Shown: positions 45,421-56,203, counted from the first letter of the stretch. The stretch is 64,000 bases of DNA from Antedon mediterranea (GCF_964355755.1 NC_092673.1:21087001-21151000), one strand, 5' to 3'. The notes: a model not told the origin generated them from the sequence alone. Numbers and translations: made by a program.

Positions 45421-46815
45421 GTTGCCTTCAATTTTAAAAACACCTTTCTAGTACTATACTGATCATGTTGGCAGTATGGGGTAAACTTTAAGTAACGCAA
45501 GCTTATTTGTTGAGTATTAACTTAACGTTCAAAATAGCTAAACTTAAAGATGTGTTGTCCCCCAAAAAACTGACTTTGGATAGGTTATTTTGTAGTTTTA
45601 ATAAAGTTTATCACTTCCATTTGTCCAATTTTTGGTCAAAGAGGATAACTATTTTGTGACATTAAATTGGCATATTGGAAAATAAAATATTTTTTCAAGG
45701 GAACAATACATCTTTAACTAAAAAATCAACTAAAAAGTCTAAATTGAATATGCGTACCAATTGAAATAGTAATGCTAATAACAGGACAATGTTTGTAACC
45801 ATGAAATATAAGGTTTTTTTATGAAGTAGTAAAGTATATAGATGAGATTTAAATGAATTCCATAAATTGAAACAGGTTGTATATAAAGTGTATAGAAAAT
45901 CAGCATTCAGTGAAGGCTGCATACAATGTATATACATTTAATGTGTGAACATAAAAAACAGTATTATTATATATGCTTTGATTATTCTCATTTTATTAAG
46001 ACATCAGAAGTATCACTTTATTGTGTGGCATTTTAAATTAATATATTTGGTCATTTTTCTATCACAAATCATTTAGAAAGAAAAAGTTTATGTATAATAT
46101 ATTCATTGTCAAAAATGTTACTGAGTTTGACTTTATATCTTTTGGTTTAATTGATGTTATTTATGATGGTTTTTCTAAAATATTGTTTTTATTTCTTCCA
46201 CTCACTAAAACAGTATAATGTTAATTTCTTCCATAACTGATGGATTGTATAAATTCTAACCAAGTTTAATATCTATTATATATTTAGTATATTGGACCAA
46301 TTTCTCATATTTGTTTTAAATAGTGCCTTGTGCATTCTTGATGAAAATATGTTGGTTGTAAATTTGTATTATTAGTTGTCTATTTAATTTAGACTTATCA
46401 CAAAATAATAACAAGCAGAGATCTCAACTTGAAAAAATGGTGATGATGATGATTGACTCTGTGATTTTCACGCATGCGCAAAATAATTCCGTGTACCCAG
46501 CAAGATAGGCATTTGGCTATGAATTTCGTGAAAAACTAAATTAAAATCCATTTAAAAAAAAACATGGTTGATAATATGAATTTATTTTATTCAATTAAGC
46601 TAACATACTTATCCCAGAATAAAAATATCAAAGCGATAAGTAATTACTACTATGCTTTCACATCAATCAATGATTTACTGCTAAATTCCCATCTCTGTAA
46701 TACAAAAAGTTTTTCACAGGTTTCCCAGGGGCGTTTTGAGGGCATTGTCATCGTCCAAAACATTAAGTATGACTATGGTAAGCCTAAAACTAATTGATCT
46801 ACACGTTGAGACAAT
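45421..46815. other. Intergenic, mostly featureless
   Basis: Contains only the 166-bp MITE family B copy 3. Otherwise AT-rich with no coding or RNA gene that I can support. Confidence 0.55.
45548..45713 (+). mobile_element. piggyBac-type MITE family B, copy 3 (short)
   Basis: TTAA on both sides (45544-45547, 45714-45717). Ends AGATGTGTTGTCCCCC and GGGAACAATACATCT. At 166 bp it is an internally deleted version. Confidence 0.85.
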
Positions 46816-46820
46816 TATTG

Positions 46821-47150
46821 GAAGACTCCTGCTATTATTGGGAGACTCCTGCTATTATTGAGAGACTCCTGCTATTATTGGGAGACTCCTGCTATTATTG
46901 AGAGACTCCTGCTATTATTGGGAGACTCCTGCTATTATTGAGAGACTCCTGCTATTATTGGGAGACTCCTGCTATTATTGGAAGACTCCTGCTATTATTG
47001 GGAGACTCCTGCTATTATTGGGAGACTCCTGCTATTATTGGAAGACTCCTGCTATTATTGGGAGACTCTTGCTATATTGGGAGACTCTTGCTATATTGGG
47101 AGACTCTTGCTATATTGGGAGACTGCTACTATTATTGGGAGACTTCTGGA
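46821..47150. repeat. 20-bp minisatellite, about 17 copies
   Basis: Unit GGAGACTCCTGCTATTATTG, 12 units with exact 20-base spacing to 47060 (GG, GA or AG variants at the first bases), then three 19-base units with CTTGCTATATTG, then two diverged units. It creates overlapping short open frames of no significance. Confidence 0.95.
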
Positions 47151-48174
47151 AGACTTGGACAAGGATCATATCACTTTCAAATAATAAAAATTGATGTATC
47201 GTTGATAGCTGATCAACTAGACCGTTAACCACTGAAGAATGACATCAAAGTAATATACTTAAATGAAGACGCATTTTTTTCCACTCATTTTTTACGGAAA
47301 TTTATTGCGATTGCACTTTATGTGTATGGATACAATACAGTACTTGTGCGCTCGAGAGCTACCATTACATTACTATATGACATGCGTAAATATTCAGTTT
47401 CAGTTATTCAGTTTCACTGAAACTGCATGTGATAATTAACATAAAATTAAATAACATTTTTATAACATTTTGTTTCACTTATTAATAATTAATATTTAAA
47501 ATTTAATTCAAGTTTCATCAAATTCTATTGCACTTTATTCTGAATCAGACTACATACATTTTTGAATAATTCAAGTCAATTCATAAAAAATAAATATAAG
47601 TGAGCAGATTTTTAAATTTTAGCACTTGTCTGCTGACACACAATTTGACTTATAACAACTGATTTTACAAACAACATTTTCAGATACATACACCAAGATA
47701 CTATTTGTTTACAATACATTGTTTAAAATAAATAAGAAGGTTGAATATATAATATAAAGGCAAGATTGTTAAATTTTTACTACCATTAAAATGTTTTTCT
47801 AAATTGACCCAATACTTAGCCAATGTGAGTATTCATGTGTATATAGACTATATTTTATACAGTAATATTTTACATAAGATTAAAAGATTACAATTACTTT
47901 TAAAAATCATTTTTTCAAAAATACATTTAGGTAAGACACTGATAACATTACTTGAATTGGACAGCAGTAAAGCAACTGTATTCTAAAGGCATTTTTTAAA
48001 ATTCCAAAAAATTATCGAGCACATGGAAGGGTTTGTTTATGCATATGCATGTGATGCTACCCTTTTCAATCTGCATAAATTGAACATAAGCATGTGGAGC
48101 CAATGTGATACTACCCTTTTCAATCTGCATAAATTATGTGATGCAACCATTTTCAATCTGCATTAAACATCATT
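47151..48174. other. Intergenic / CCDC125 3' flank
   Basis: Includes a triplicated CCTTTTCAATCTGCATAAAT motif at 48060-48165, which would lie in the 3' UTR of the - strand gene. The nearest - strand AATAAA is at 47534-47539, some 640 bases past the stop, so the 3' end is unclear. Confidence 0.5.
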
Positions 48175-48333
48175 TCATATGTGTCCAAGTCCAACTGGAA
48201 CCTGCTTTTCCGACATTCTTTGACTTTCAGTCATTGTTAACTTCTCAAGAATCTCTTCAAGGTCTCGCATCCGATTGGCTAAAAGTCGCGCCGCTAGCCT
48301 TTGATGAGCCAGTGCCTCACTTCTATCGTTCAA
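48175..48333 (-). CDS. CCDC125: CCDC125 last coding exon (stop codon)
   Basis: Acceptor TGTTACAG. LNDRSEALAHQRLAARLLAN, RMRDLEEILEKLTMTESQRM and a short tail to TGA at 48177-48175. LNDxxEALAHQR is the most conserved block of CCDC125 ([20 protein letters not shown] in human). The family's longer C-terminal tail is absent. Confidence 0.93.
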   Translation of the reverse strand: MNDRSEALAHQRLAARLLANRMRDLEEILEKLTMTESQRMSEKQVPVGLGHI

Positions 48334-48987
48334 CTGTAACATACAAAGATATTACTAGTTTAATAATAAACTGGTAGAATAATAAAATATTAGCACAAAT
48401 ACATAAAATATTGTAGATCAAGGGTGTCACCGTATTGAGTAGGATCATCAGAGTATTTCTAAATAAGAAGAAGTTCCAAAACTAGGCTAGGCCTACTACG
48501 GCACTCGTATTTATTGTCGTCTTTATGCAAAAAAGTTGTTGATAGATGTGTCATTGATTGGCCAGAATCCACAATTACCGTGCTGTATTTTTACAAAATC
48601 GAATCTGTTTCTATGCTCAGCGGATTTCCGCTCCGCGTTCTGTGTAATTGGTCATAAAAAATAACAGATTCTATTTTTGCAGTTTTTGCTTACCTTTACC
48701 CCTCGTCTGTGTAAATTGGCCTTAAGACTAAGTGTTTAATTACAGTATTTCATGAAAAAGAAATAGAATCTCATCAGCTAACAAGGTGGTAAAAAAAGTA
48801 CATTTTGAACCGTTGGTCCAATGTACACGTCTGGCTTGTTAAAAACAACCCAGAGCATCTTTCTCAATTAGAATGTTCTGGTTCATTGATCACTGTCATT
48901 ATCATTGCATATTAGTTGAATCACTATGGTATGGAAACCACATGTCCCTATTTCTCTGGGATGAAAAGGAACTAAACAAGACATTAC
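48334..48987 (-). other. CCDC125 intron 10, 654 bp
   Basis: No element or coding signal recognised; one GGCTAGGCCTAC word near 48483. Confidence 0.55.
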
Positions 48988-49130
48988 CAGTTCTGTGAGT
49001 AGACTAATGAACTCTGGTGTCTTTGGGTCGGAAGCCTGTACACCAAGACTTCTTGATTTTCCATCAGAGTGAATCTCTTCATCAGAACATAACGGTTCCA
49101 CCTCTTGAATCTCATCCTCCTCGTCGGGAA
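48988..49130 (-). CDS. CCDC125: CCDC125 exon 10
   Basis: Acceptor TGATTTAG, donor CTG|GTAATG, phase 1-0. VPDEEDEIQEVEPLCSDEEI, then SDPKTPEFISLLTEL; the end matches the human SPQEVLKMLIDL. The start is acidic and variable. Confidence 0.88.
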
Positions 49131-49504
49131 CTAAATCAAAATACAGATTAGTATTAGCAATGTAATAATATAAAAATATTCTTTTCTTCCAGAGTTTATG
49201 GTAAAACTACTGTATGGGCCAAGGTGATTGAAGATGAGGAGATGAAGCTGAGAGGCTAAATTACTGTAGTATAATTTAAGGTACAAAATGTAAAAGAATA
49301 ACATTCCTATATCCTATATACGAAATGATCCAATAACATTTGTTTTTTTAAATCAACCAAAAAAAGATACCACCCTTTAGTCCGAAACCATACATGCTAA
49401 ATACTGTAAAGCCCAAAATGTTCGCGGCCCTAAATTTTTAGCGATTTTAAAAGAAAAACATTCCCATATCATGTATACAAAATGCTACAATAAAAATGCC
49501 TTTT

Positions 49505-50175
49505 TAGTCGCGTGCAACGCGACTCTACAGCTCACTATGTCGGTCGGTTGGTCGGTCGGTAAACACTAACTTGTATATGACCTTATCTTGATATCAGTTT
49601 AATCTAGCTAAGTCAATTTTTCACAGTATATTCCTTATGGCCAGGAATCGATGTGGTTATGTTTTCACGGTGCGCAATAAAAAATTACGTGGTCTACGCA
49701 CGATTTAACGAAATCACGTTTGTAATCATATCTTAACAACCATGAATCACAATTAAATAAAATTTGGTACTCATAAATTTCAGGGCATAAATCATCATAT
49801 GGCAATACAATTACGTACGTAGCGCATGTAACGCATGTGTACGGGCGCTTAAAATTTTCAAAATTTATTTTCGATGAAATAAGAGTACGTTTCAGGCAAT
49901 TTTAAGCGTTTACAAAATTGCCATGAGTGCGCAGATTTTTAGCGTTAAATGTTATTCCGCACTCTTTTTGCCCGATTTCTGTTTTCTTGACTTAATTTTT
50001 AACTCGAAATTACGTTATACGAGCACGTCAAAAGTGACAGGCTACGCACGTGTAAATTAAAAAAATATAAATGTTTTTAAACATTTAATATTTTTAAACA
50101 TGTTCAGCAATTTCGGTCAGTTGGTCGGTCGGTCAACACTAATGAGCACGCGACTGCAGCCATCTATATGGCCTT
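49505..50175. mobile_element. Probable element with GTCGCGTG / CACGCGAC ends
   Basis: AGTCGCGTGCAACGCGACTC at the left and GAGCACGCGACTGCAGCC at the right are partly inverted; GTCGGTCGGT motifs follow each end inwards (49538-49560, 50105-50131). No coding sequence. Boundaries approximate. Confidence 0.5.
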
Positions 50176-50622
50176 GTTTAAAATTAACCAAAATAGAATA
50201 CCACCCTTTAATATGAAACCATACATGCTGAATATCTCATAATTTCACAAAATGAGAAACTTTATTACCTGAAAAACAATTGCTAACAATAGCTAAAAAA
50301 CAAATACAAAAAGCTTTGTTAGATTGGTATGGTCACAATTTATTGATAAATTAAAATTAAAAGTAAAAGGAAAACCTTGATCACATGTTCTGAATAAATA
50401 TAACCAAAGCAGTTTATTTATTGAAGAAAATACATTTCAAGAATTAATGACCAATATCAGAAAAAAAACTATGATGTAGAATTAGTAAAATCTCTCCCAT
50501 ATCAGGCGATCTTGATGCGCCACAGTTACCTGCCATTTGTTACAGTATGTAAAACAATTCCCATTCCATTTAAGCCTCTTACCTGAAACCTTTCTACTGC
50601 CCCACCAAGGTTTCAATTACTA

Positions 50623-51008
50623 AAGCTCTGTCTACATCAAACTTTATGTGACAAAAAAAATGTGATATGCCCATATATGGATATGATGATGTCATACTGT
50701 ATCACCACTATTGGGTATTGATTGATTGATTGATTTTATTCGATATCCATAAAATAGTTAAAATATACAATGTACAAAAAGAATACCAGGATAACCCATT
50801 AAGTCGACAAATAAAAAGTAAACTTATTTCCAATGAGGTCCAATCCATATTAACTGAAAAAGTGAGTGGTTGGGCCTAGTACAATATATGATTAAGTTGC
50901 ATGCAGTAAAAATGGAAAAACAAGAAAATACAAATAAAAAAATATTATAAAATAACTTAGTTAAACTGAGATTTTTTTGTCAAAATAGTTTAATAGTGTA
51001 GACAGCTT
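50623..51008. mobile_element. MITE, AAGCTCTGTCTACA ends, copy 2, interrupted by a LINE-like tail
   Basis: Left AAGCTCTGTCTACATCAAAC, right TAATAGTGTAGACAGCTTT; compare 29648-29810. About 250 bp beginning with (ATTG)n and TTTTATTCGATATCC (50716-50965) interrupts it; this looks like a LINE or SINE 3' end inserted in reverse. Confidence 0.7.
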
Positions 51009-51059
51009 TACATCAAACATTTATTACATTTAATTCAATTTGGATCTCAAAATACATAC

Positions 51060-51249
51060 CGTTCATTTGTGGATGCCTACTCTTCCATAGTTTCCTTAAT
51101 CTGCTTTCGTCGGCGCTATCCTTATCTTTATGTTGATTGGCTACTTCTTTACTCAGCACTGTATTTCTGTTTAACTGTTCTTCAAATGCTATACGATACG
51201 CATCAGTTACTGAATAGGCTTCTGAACAGTTTACTTTTAAAACTTCATT
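51060..51249 (-). CDS. CCDC125: CCDC125 exon 9
   Basis: Acceptor TTTTTAG, donor AAC G|GTATGT, phase 0-1. NEVLKVNCSEAYSVTDAYRI, AFEEQLNRNTVL aligns with human EILQKSKEEAYVMADAFRIA, FEQQLMRKN. The second half (NQHKDKDSADESRLRKLWKS) is basic and not conserved. Confidence 0.94.
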
Positions 51250-51381
51250 CTAAAAATAAACAATTAAATATTTACGTTTATAAAGTTTCTCATGGTTAGA
51301 ATGAAATTAAATCAAGTACGTTTCCAAATTAAATGAAAGTAGATTAAACGTAAAAGTCATAAGATTTAAACAAATTTTTAC

Positions 51382-51465
51382 CTGTTCCTTCAAAAACGAA
51401 ATTTCTTTCTTAAAGTGAGCAGCCATTTTTGCACATTTGCAGGGGTCAGGAGCAGTTGATCGGCA
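51382..51465 (-). CDS. CCDC125: CCDC125 exon 8: cysteine patch and coiled coil
   Basis: 28 codons, phase 0-0, donor CAG|GTAAAA. CRSTAPDPCKCAKMAAHFKK, EISFLKEQ matches human CHGPGGNPCSCARMAAS and what follows. The C...C.C spacing is kept. The acceptor TGCAAG is the only one that keeps frame with exon 7; a more standard TTTTAG lies 12 bases upstream and would add the conserved Gly-Ala-Cys but shifts the frame. Confidence 0.8.
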
Positions 51466-51852
51466 CTTGCAAGCACCTAAAACAGCAAGTTGCTAATTGG
51501 ACCAATACAAATAATTAAATTACTAATGACAACAATGACAATAAAAAGAAATAAGTGTAATGTTCAACCAATAAAAAACTTACGTCAATAAGTGTAATAG
51601 CTCATAAAGAACACATACAAATTCAAAAATACTCAAGCAACTTTATCATCATCTTTCTTTACTGTGCAGAATCTTGTTTTGAGTACAGTTCAAATGTGAC
51701 ACTAATGTGGCTACAGTCACAATGCGCATGAAATGGATTTTGTGTTTCCACAGTGACACTAATGTTTAGTCTTAACATACTAGTTCATAATGCAAGCCAC
51801 AACAGCAGAATATATACAGTATATTTTACATAAAAACTAAAATAAAACTTAC

Positions 51853-51974
51853 ATCAGTGAGTGATAAGGAAAAGCCTTTCATTGCAGAATCATCCAGAGC
51901 CTTGTGTTTTTCATACACTAATTTATCTTTCACATCCATCAGTGCTAGCATTTCTTCTTTCTGCCTACATAGAA
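51853..51974 (-). CDS. CCDC125: CCDC125 exon 7
   Basis: Acceptor TTTCTTGAAG (AAG type) and donor GAT|GTAAGT, phase 1-0. VLCRQKEEMLALMDVKDKLV, YEKHKALDDSAMKGFSLSLT, D. The human counterpart VLNQRYLEALAMLDIKQQKM aligns without gaps when this acceptor is used, which is why it was chosen over the nearby GTAG and GCAG sites. Confidence 0.85.
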
Positions 51975-52640
51975 CTTCAAGAAATAAATACATTAAAAAA
52001 AGTTAATGAGTGAGTGGCCATATTTTTTGCTACCAGTGTCTACCGAGTACAGTCAAAGAACTTATAACACAAGAATCTCCTGTTCTTCAATTTGCATTCA
52101 AAACACAGTATCGGAAGTACAGGGTTAAAAGGTCAAACTGGGCGACGCCATTTCACAGCATGGAGCAGCGCCCCCTCCAAACTAGGAAGTCAATTACTCT
52201 ACCCCCCTAGAGTATTAGCAGATCCCCTCTATGATTTTGACTTTCTAATTTGATGCGGGCGCCCTACTCCTCAGTCAATTACTCTATCCCCCCTAGAGCA
52301 TTAGCAGATCCCCTCTATGATTTTGACTTTCTAATTTGATGCGGGCGCCCTACTCCATGGCTCACAATGGCGCCACCCATAGCTCTATTCTATCCCACAA
52401 TGCCTTTCGAAATTGTTACGCGCTTCGGACGAACAGGAGATTCTTGTGTTATAAGTTCTTTAGTACAGTCAACAGTCTGGATTAAAATGCCTAGTTAAAT
52501 ATTCTGGTATTCTGGATGTATTTTAATGGTGAAAAAGAACATTTTGGACACTTTGAACGCAAAAAAAGTTTGGTTTTGGGAATTTCTTCGGTTTTGAGAG
52601 AGTCCGGTTTCGGTCTGACTGTATAAGCTTACTGTAGTAC
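51975..52640 (-). other. CCDC125 intron 6 with a 9-bp-duplication MITE
   Basis: Almost filled by the 407-bp element 52055-52461 inserted next to TACAGTC-type sequence. Confidence 0.7.
52055..52461. mobile_element. 407-bp MITE with 9-bp target duplication
   Basis: Ends AAAGAACTTATAACACAAGA (continuing ATCTCCTGTTC) and the exact complement at the right. AGTACAGTC is directly repeated at 52046-52054 and 52462-52470. A 9-bp duplication is typical of Mutator-like elements. Inside, an 85-bp block beginning AGTCAATTACTCTA is tandemly duplicated (about 52188-52272 and 52273-52357). Confidence 0.92.
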
Positions 52641-52723
52641 CTATATTTTCTGCTTGTATTCGTCTCAGCTCATCTGACCTTGCTTCTAGTGTTGCCATCA
52701 ATGCTGCATTTTCAAGACACATT
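52641..52723 (-). CDS. CCDC125: CCDC125 exon 6
   Basis: Acceptor CTAATATAG, donor ATA G|GTACTA, phase 2-1. RMCLENAALMATLEARSDEL then RRIQAENI aligns gap-free with human CENAVLKENLKVKTEEIKML, KSDNA. A second donor nine bases on (ACA|GTAAGC) is available but would break that alignment. Confidence 0.88.
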
Positions 52724-53373
52724 CTATATTAGATAATTGTCAAAAGAAGTAAAGCAATGTAGTTGAATACATTCAAAGAATAAAATTGACTAATTAAACC
52801 AACAGTTAATATTGTAATAATTATGAATATTAATTAAAGATGTATCGATATAATAAATAAATGAAATAATTCTTCAAATTTTTTTGAATATGCCATTTTA
52901 ATGTCACATAATAGTTATCCATTTAAAAAAAAAATTGGATAGAAACAAAATATATTTATCTGAAGATACTGTAATTTAAAGAAAAAAAATTAGCTGCCAG
53001 CCAGTGGGTTTTTGGTTGAATTTCACCATATATTTTGTCATTTTATAAGTGAATACAATTTGAAACAAAATAACCTATCCAAAGTCTGATTTAATTAATC
53101 TTCATTTTTCATGTTTTTGGGGGACAATACAAGCATTTGAGGAAGCATCCTTCGCCATTATAAACAGCATATTGTTATTATACAATACATTATCATTTTA
53201 GTCATTTAATTATAAACAGCAGTTTATTGTTGTATATACAATACATTAATAGGGATACTAGAAGAGGTTAATAGGCCAATGAAGAGATCCTTGGAGAATT
53301 TTCAATTTGCATTATGAGTGCAAGTATAGCTTGAAGATGCTTTTAAATGCTGTATAGACTCACTAAAATTTAC
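52724..53373 (-). other. CCDC125 intron 5 with MITE family B copy 4
   Basis: Contains the decayed family B MITE at about 52838-53136. Otherwise unremarkable. Confidence 0.6.
52838..53136 (+). mobile_element. piggyBac-type MITE family B, copy 4 (decayed)
   Basis: Left TTAA 52834-52837 and AGATGTAT retained; right GGGGGACAATACA retained but the terminal TTAA is lost. Interior (GGTTTTTGGTTGAATTT, TTTTTGGGGGACAATACA) matches copy 1. Confidence 0.75.
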
Positions 53374-53459
53374 CTGTCAAACCTCTCTGCCCAGGTGTGT
53401 TCACTTTTTAGCTGAGCATCTGCTTTGATGTCCAGTTCAAATTGAAGTGCATTTACTTC
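53374..53459 (-). CDS. CCDC125: CCDC125 exon 5
   Basis: Acceptor CTTTGTAG, donor GACAG|GTAAAT, phase 0-2. EVNALQFELDIKADAQLKSE, HTWAERFD aligns with human EINALQWEIEFDHNRFKNIE, ESWIQKYD. Coiled coil. Confidence 0.93.
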
Positions 53460-53657
53460 CTACAAAGTTTGATAAAGTCAAGCATAAAGGTAAAAATCAT
53501 AATTGAATTGAAGTGAAATATTTTATTTATACTGGACTGGTCTCCCAAAGGGCCCAGTTATGATCAGTGGCTGTGTGTATACTATGACACCAGGGTAACC
53601 CCCTACTTGTCTCTGTACTAGGTTCTTTATAGTGCACATGAGCTAGATGTGTACACT

Positions 53658-53691
<34 letters not shown>

Positions 53692-54079
53692 CCGTTCTAC
53701 TACCCGAACCATGCAGTGAGTGAGCCTTGAACCCTTGCAGTATTAATTATGGTTCCACTGTCGGCCACTCACTCACCAATGGATGACAAAGTCTTGGTTG
53801 GGCCAATTATGTCTTGGTTGGGCCAATCATGTCTTGGTTGGGCCAATCATGTCTTGGTTGGGCCAATCATGTCTTGGTTGGCCCAATCATGTCTTGGTTG
53901 GCCCAATCAAGTCTTTTTTGGGCCATTCAAGTCTTTTTTGGGCAAATCAGGTCTTTTTTGGGCCTATTTGTTTTGCTCTGATAAACTCACAAAACTGGTA
54001 AGTCCTAAAATGTAATACCACTATAATCTTGATTGATCTTTAATTTGAGGGTCACCTATATTTTTTAGTTTTATCCTAC
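53460..54079 (-). other. CCDC125 intron 4 with 20-bp minisatellite
   Basis: Holds the nine-unit array 53791-53966. The stretch 53530-53760 (CTCCCAAAGGGCCCAGTT...) may be an old repeat, but I cannot assign it. Confidence 0.6.
53791..53966. repeat. 20-bp minisatellite, nine copies
   Basis: Unit GTCTTGGTTGGGCCAATCAT at exact 20-base spacing from 53791. The last three units carry GTCTTTTTTGGG, showing a left-to-right gradient of divergence. Confidence 0.95.
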
Positions 54080-54151
54080 CTTTACTAAATCTTTCTTTTG
54101 ATCAAAACTTGATTCAGCTGAACGCTTATGTTGGCTTGAAGCTAACATTGC
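54080..54151 (-). CDS. CCDC125: CCDC125 exon 4
   Basis: Acceptor AATGTACAG, donor AAG|GTAGGA, 24 codons, phase 0-0: AMLASSQHKRSAESSFDQKK then DLVK. Corresponds to the human AILGKATSHTQAVLQKTMEQ segment in position rather than in sequence. Confidence 0.78.
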
Positions 54152-55742
54152 CTGTACATTTAATTAAAAAAACAATATGGATATTTAAAAATGTTTAATG
54201 GAGATAATATTGAAATATAAAAAACATATATAAAATAACAGGTACAGAGTAAATTCTAAACCACACAGTGATATACAAAAATGTATTAATTGACTTGAAA
54301 CGATACAGCTATGAGGAAATCTCTAAAAATGAAAACAAGCCACCTCAATCAAGATTCAAACCTGGAACCTTCTACTTTTATATAATCAAGATTTATTTAT
54401 ATTAATTGTTCTTGCAGTTAGAAGAAATGAATTACAACAATCGTGACAATTTATAAAAACATAATAAAAAAATTTAACATTAATATTAACATCTCCCTTA
54501 ATCACAAACAACATACAATTACAATTTAAAATATACATTATATAATAAAATACAATTATTAAAACAGAAATTTGGAACTGTTTTATATACATTTGTTTCT
54601 AAGCACTTTCTATCATACTTATAATTCAATTTGTACAATAGACTCACAGCACAATGGACTAGATTTAATTACACATACAGTACAACAACTTTCATCTACC
54701 CTAGGGTACCTTTATGTCGAGTTGCTGCCAAATACTTTAATATTCTGTCACATATTTTCAAATTTTGCATTTTTCAAAATTGTAAAGTTCATTAAATATA
54801 TTGTTGTTTTTTAGAATAACGATACAGTACTACTAATACTAAGTCATTTTTTAAATAAAGCAATTTAAACATTTTAAATACTGAAGTAAAAAAGGAATAA
54901 AAATGCAATATAGTGGTGGGGTGAATGACAAAAATAGGGAGGTTTCGCAACCTTACGAATACGATAACGACAACGGATACATCACGCACACGTATTCGTT
55001 TTTTGTAAGCCAGTAAAAATCTGTTTCGCATGGCAACGAAATATTGAGGGCGCCGTCCAAAATATGACTGCGGAAAATTTGAGCGAAGCGCAGGTACGTG
55101 TTGCTTGGTGCTTGGCTGCCTAGGCCTAGCATAACATCAAAGCGAGTGAAGACTTTAAAAACTGCTATTTATCAAAATTGACCTGGCATTTTAGTAAATT
55201 ACTTTCAATAAAGGTATAATTATATTATAGTCATGAATCATTCCTGATTCAAATGCAAAATGTGCAAAATAGATCAAAAACTATACTCGTTTTGTAGTTA
55301 CGAATATGACTGGTGATATTCGTCAACATGAATACGCTTTACGAATATGAAATGGGGATCAGCTCAAAAGTTTCACAAATGTGTGACGTATCCGTTTTCG
55401 TTATCGTATTCGTAAGGTTGCGAAACCTCCCTAATGACCCAAGACCCAACACCTCACATCCGCATTTGAGTATGGTACCAGAACACGATTTGTGTACCAC
55501 TGCAATGACATCAATTGTAATACATAAAATGACAAGAAATATAAAAGAAAAAGCAACTTACATGAGTATACTAGGAATATTGAAAAGAAAGAAAAGATGC
55601 AATCAGAAGAAATAATATTATTATTAAAGGAAGATATAAGTTATTATCTACATAATTCAGATAATTAATTTAATATGGAGAAAATATTATCATGGGTGGT
55701 GCATGTGAATCGGTGACAATAATGAGTGAGTTAGGTACTCAC
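54152..55742 (-). other. CCDC125 intron 3 with TA-MITE copy 1
   Basis: Apart from the 495-bp MITE at 54937-55431 it is AT-rich and I see nothing. Confidence 0.65.
54937..55431 (+). mobile_element. TA-target MITE, GGGAGGTTTCGCAACC ends, copy 1
   Basis: TA at 54935-54936 and 55432-55433. Perfect ends GGGAGGTTTCGCAACCTTAC and its complement, with a longer subterminal match (GAATACGATAACG). Inner part includes GCGCAGGTACGTGTTGCTTGG and a GCCTAGGCCTAGC block shared with copies 2 and 3. Non-coding. Confidence 0.9.
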
Positions 55743-55829
55743 CTGGCTCTGTAGAATCATGATGGCTTTGTATTTACTGTCAAGTTGCCTTCTACAAGCA
55801 TCTAATTCATTCTGAAGCACCTCAACTTC
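55743..55829 (-). CDS. CCDC125: CCDC125 exon 3
   Basis: Acceptor TATTTCAG, donor CAG|GTGAGT, 29 codons, phase 0-0. EVEVLQNELDACRRQLDSKY, KAIMILQSQ aligns with human EVEMLKTELEASQRQLRGKE, EALKILQS without gaps. Coiled coil. Confidence 0.92.
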
Positions 55830-56120
55830 CTGAAATAAATACAAAATATATTTGTATAATATTTTAGAAACTTTTGAATATATGATTAAAAGTTAAAGAG
55901 TATGTTTACAAGGAACATTTCGTCTAAGACCGAGTACTTAACAACAGAAAGCTCTCCCAATACAAGACACCCATGGGCTGGCATACAAATATGCTCTGGT
56001 ATTCTGAATGAACGGTTTTCAGAGAGTATTGAGAGACTCGACTATGCCGTTGATTTGAGCCTAGCCAAACCACCAGACCACCACCAGTATAGAATTGTAT
56101 GAAAATAAATGGTTAACAAC

Positions 56121-56203
56121 CTGAGAAGCTAATGCCAACTTTTGTTGAATAAACTTTTTACTGGCAAGAGTTAGTTCCTGACTCATTTCGGTAGCTTCAG
56201 TAT
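56121..56203 (-). CDS. CCDC125: CCDC125 exon 2
   Basis: Acceptor ATTTTTCAG, donor CAG|GTTGTT, phase 1-0. - strand reads DTEATEMSQELTLASKKFIQ then QKLALASQ, a coiled-coil heptad segment. Frame joins exons 1 and 3 exactly. Confidence 0.82.

Larger units (their letters stand above)
49131..51059 (-). other. CCDC125 intron 9 (1.9 kb) with repeats
   Basis: Contains an element at about 49505-50175 and an interrupted MITE at 50623-51008. The remainder is AT-rich; pieces at 49285-49400 and 50190-50230 share AATACCACCCTTTA-like sequence (a direct duplication flanking the first element). Confidence 0.65.

Noticed and set aside
46898-47228. Three overlapping open frames of about 70-98 codons rich in LLLLGDSCYYW
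   Set aside because: By-products of the 20-bp minisatellite; no start context, no splice logic, no family.
52632-52640. Alternative CCDC125 exon 6 donor (ACA|GTAAGC) with the exon 7 GCAG acceptor
   Set aside because: Both sites are consensus and in frame, but the product loses the gap-free alignment to vertebrate CCDC125 that the chosen pair gives.
53749-54015. Open frames rich in SWLGQSCLGWANHV
   Set aside because: By-products of the nine-copy 20-bp repeat in a CCDC125 intron.
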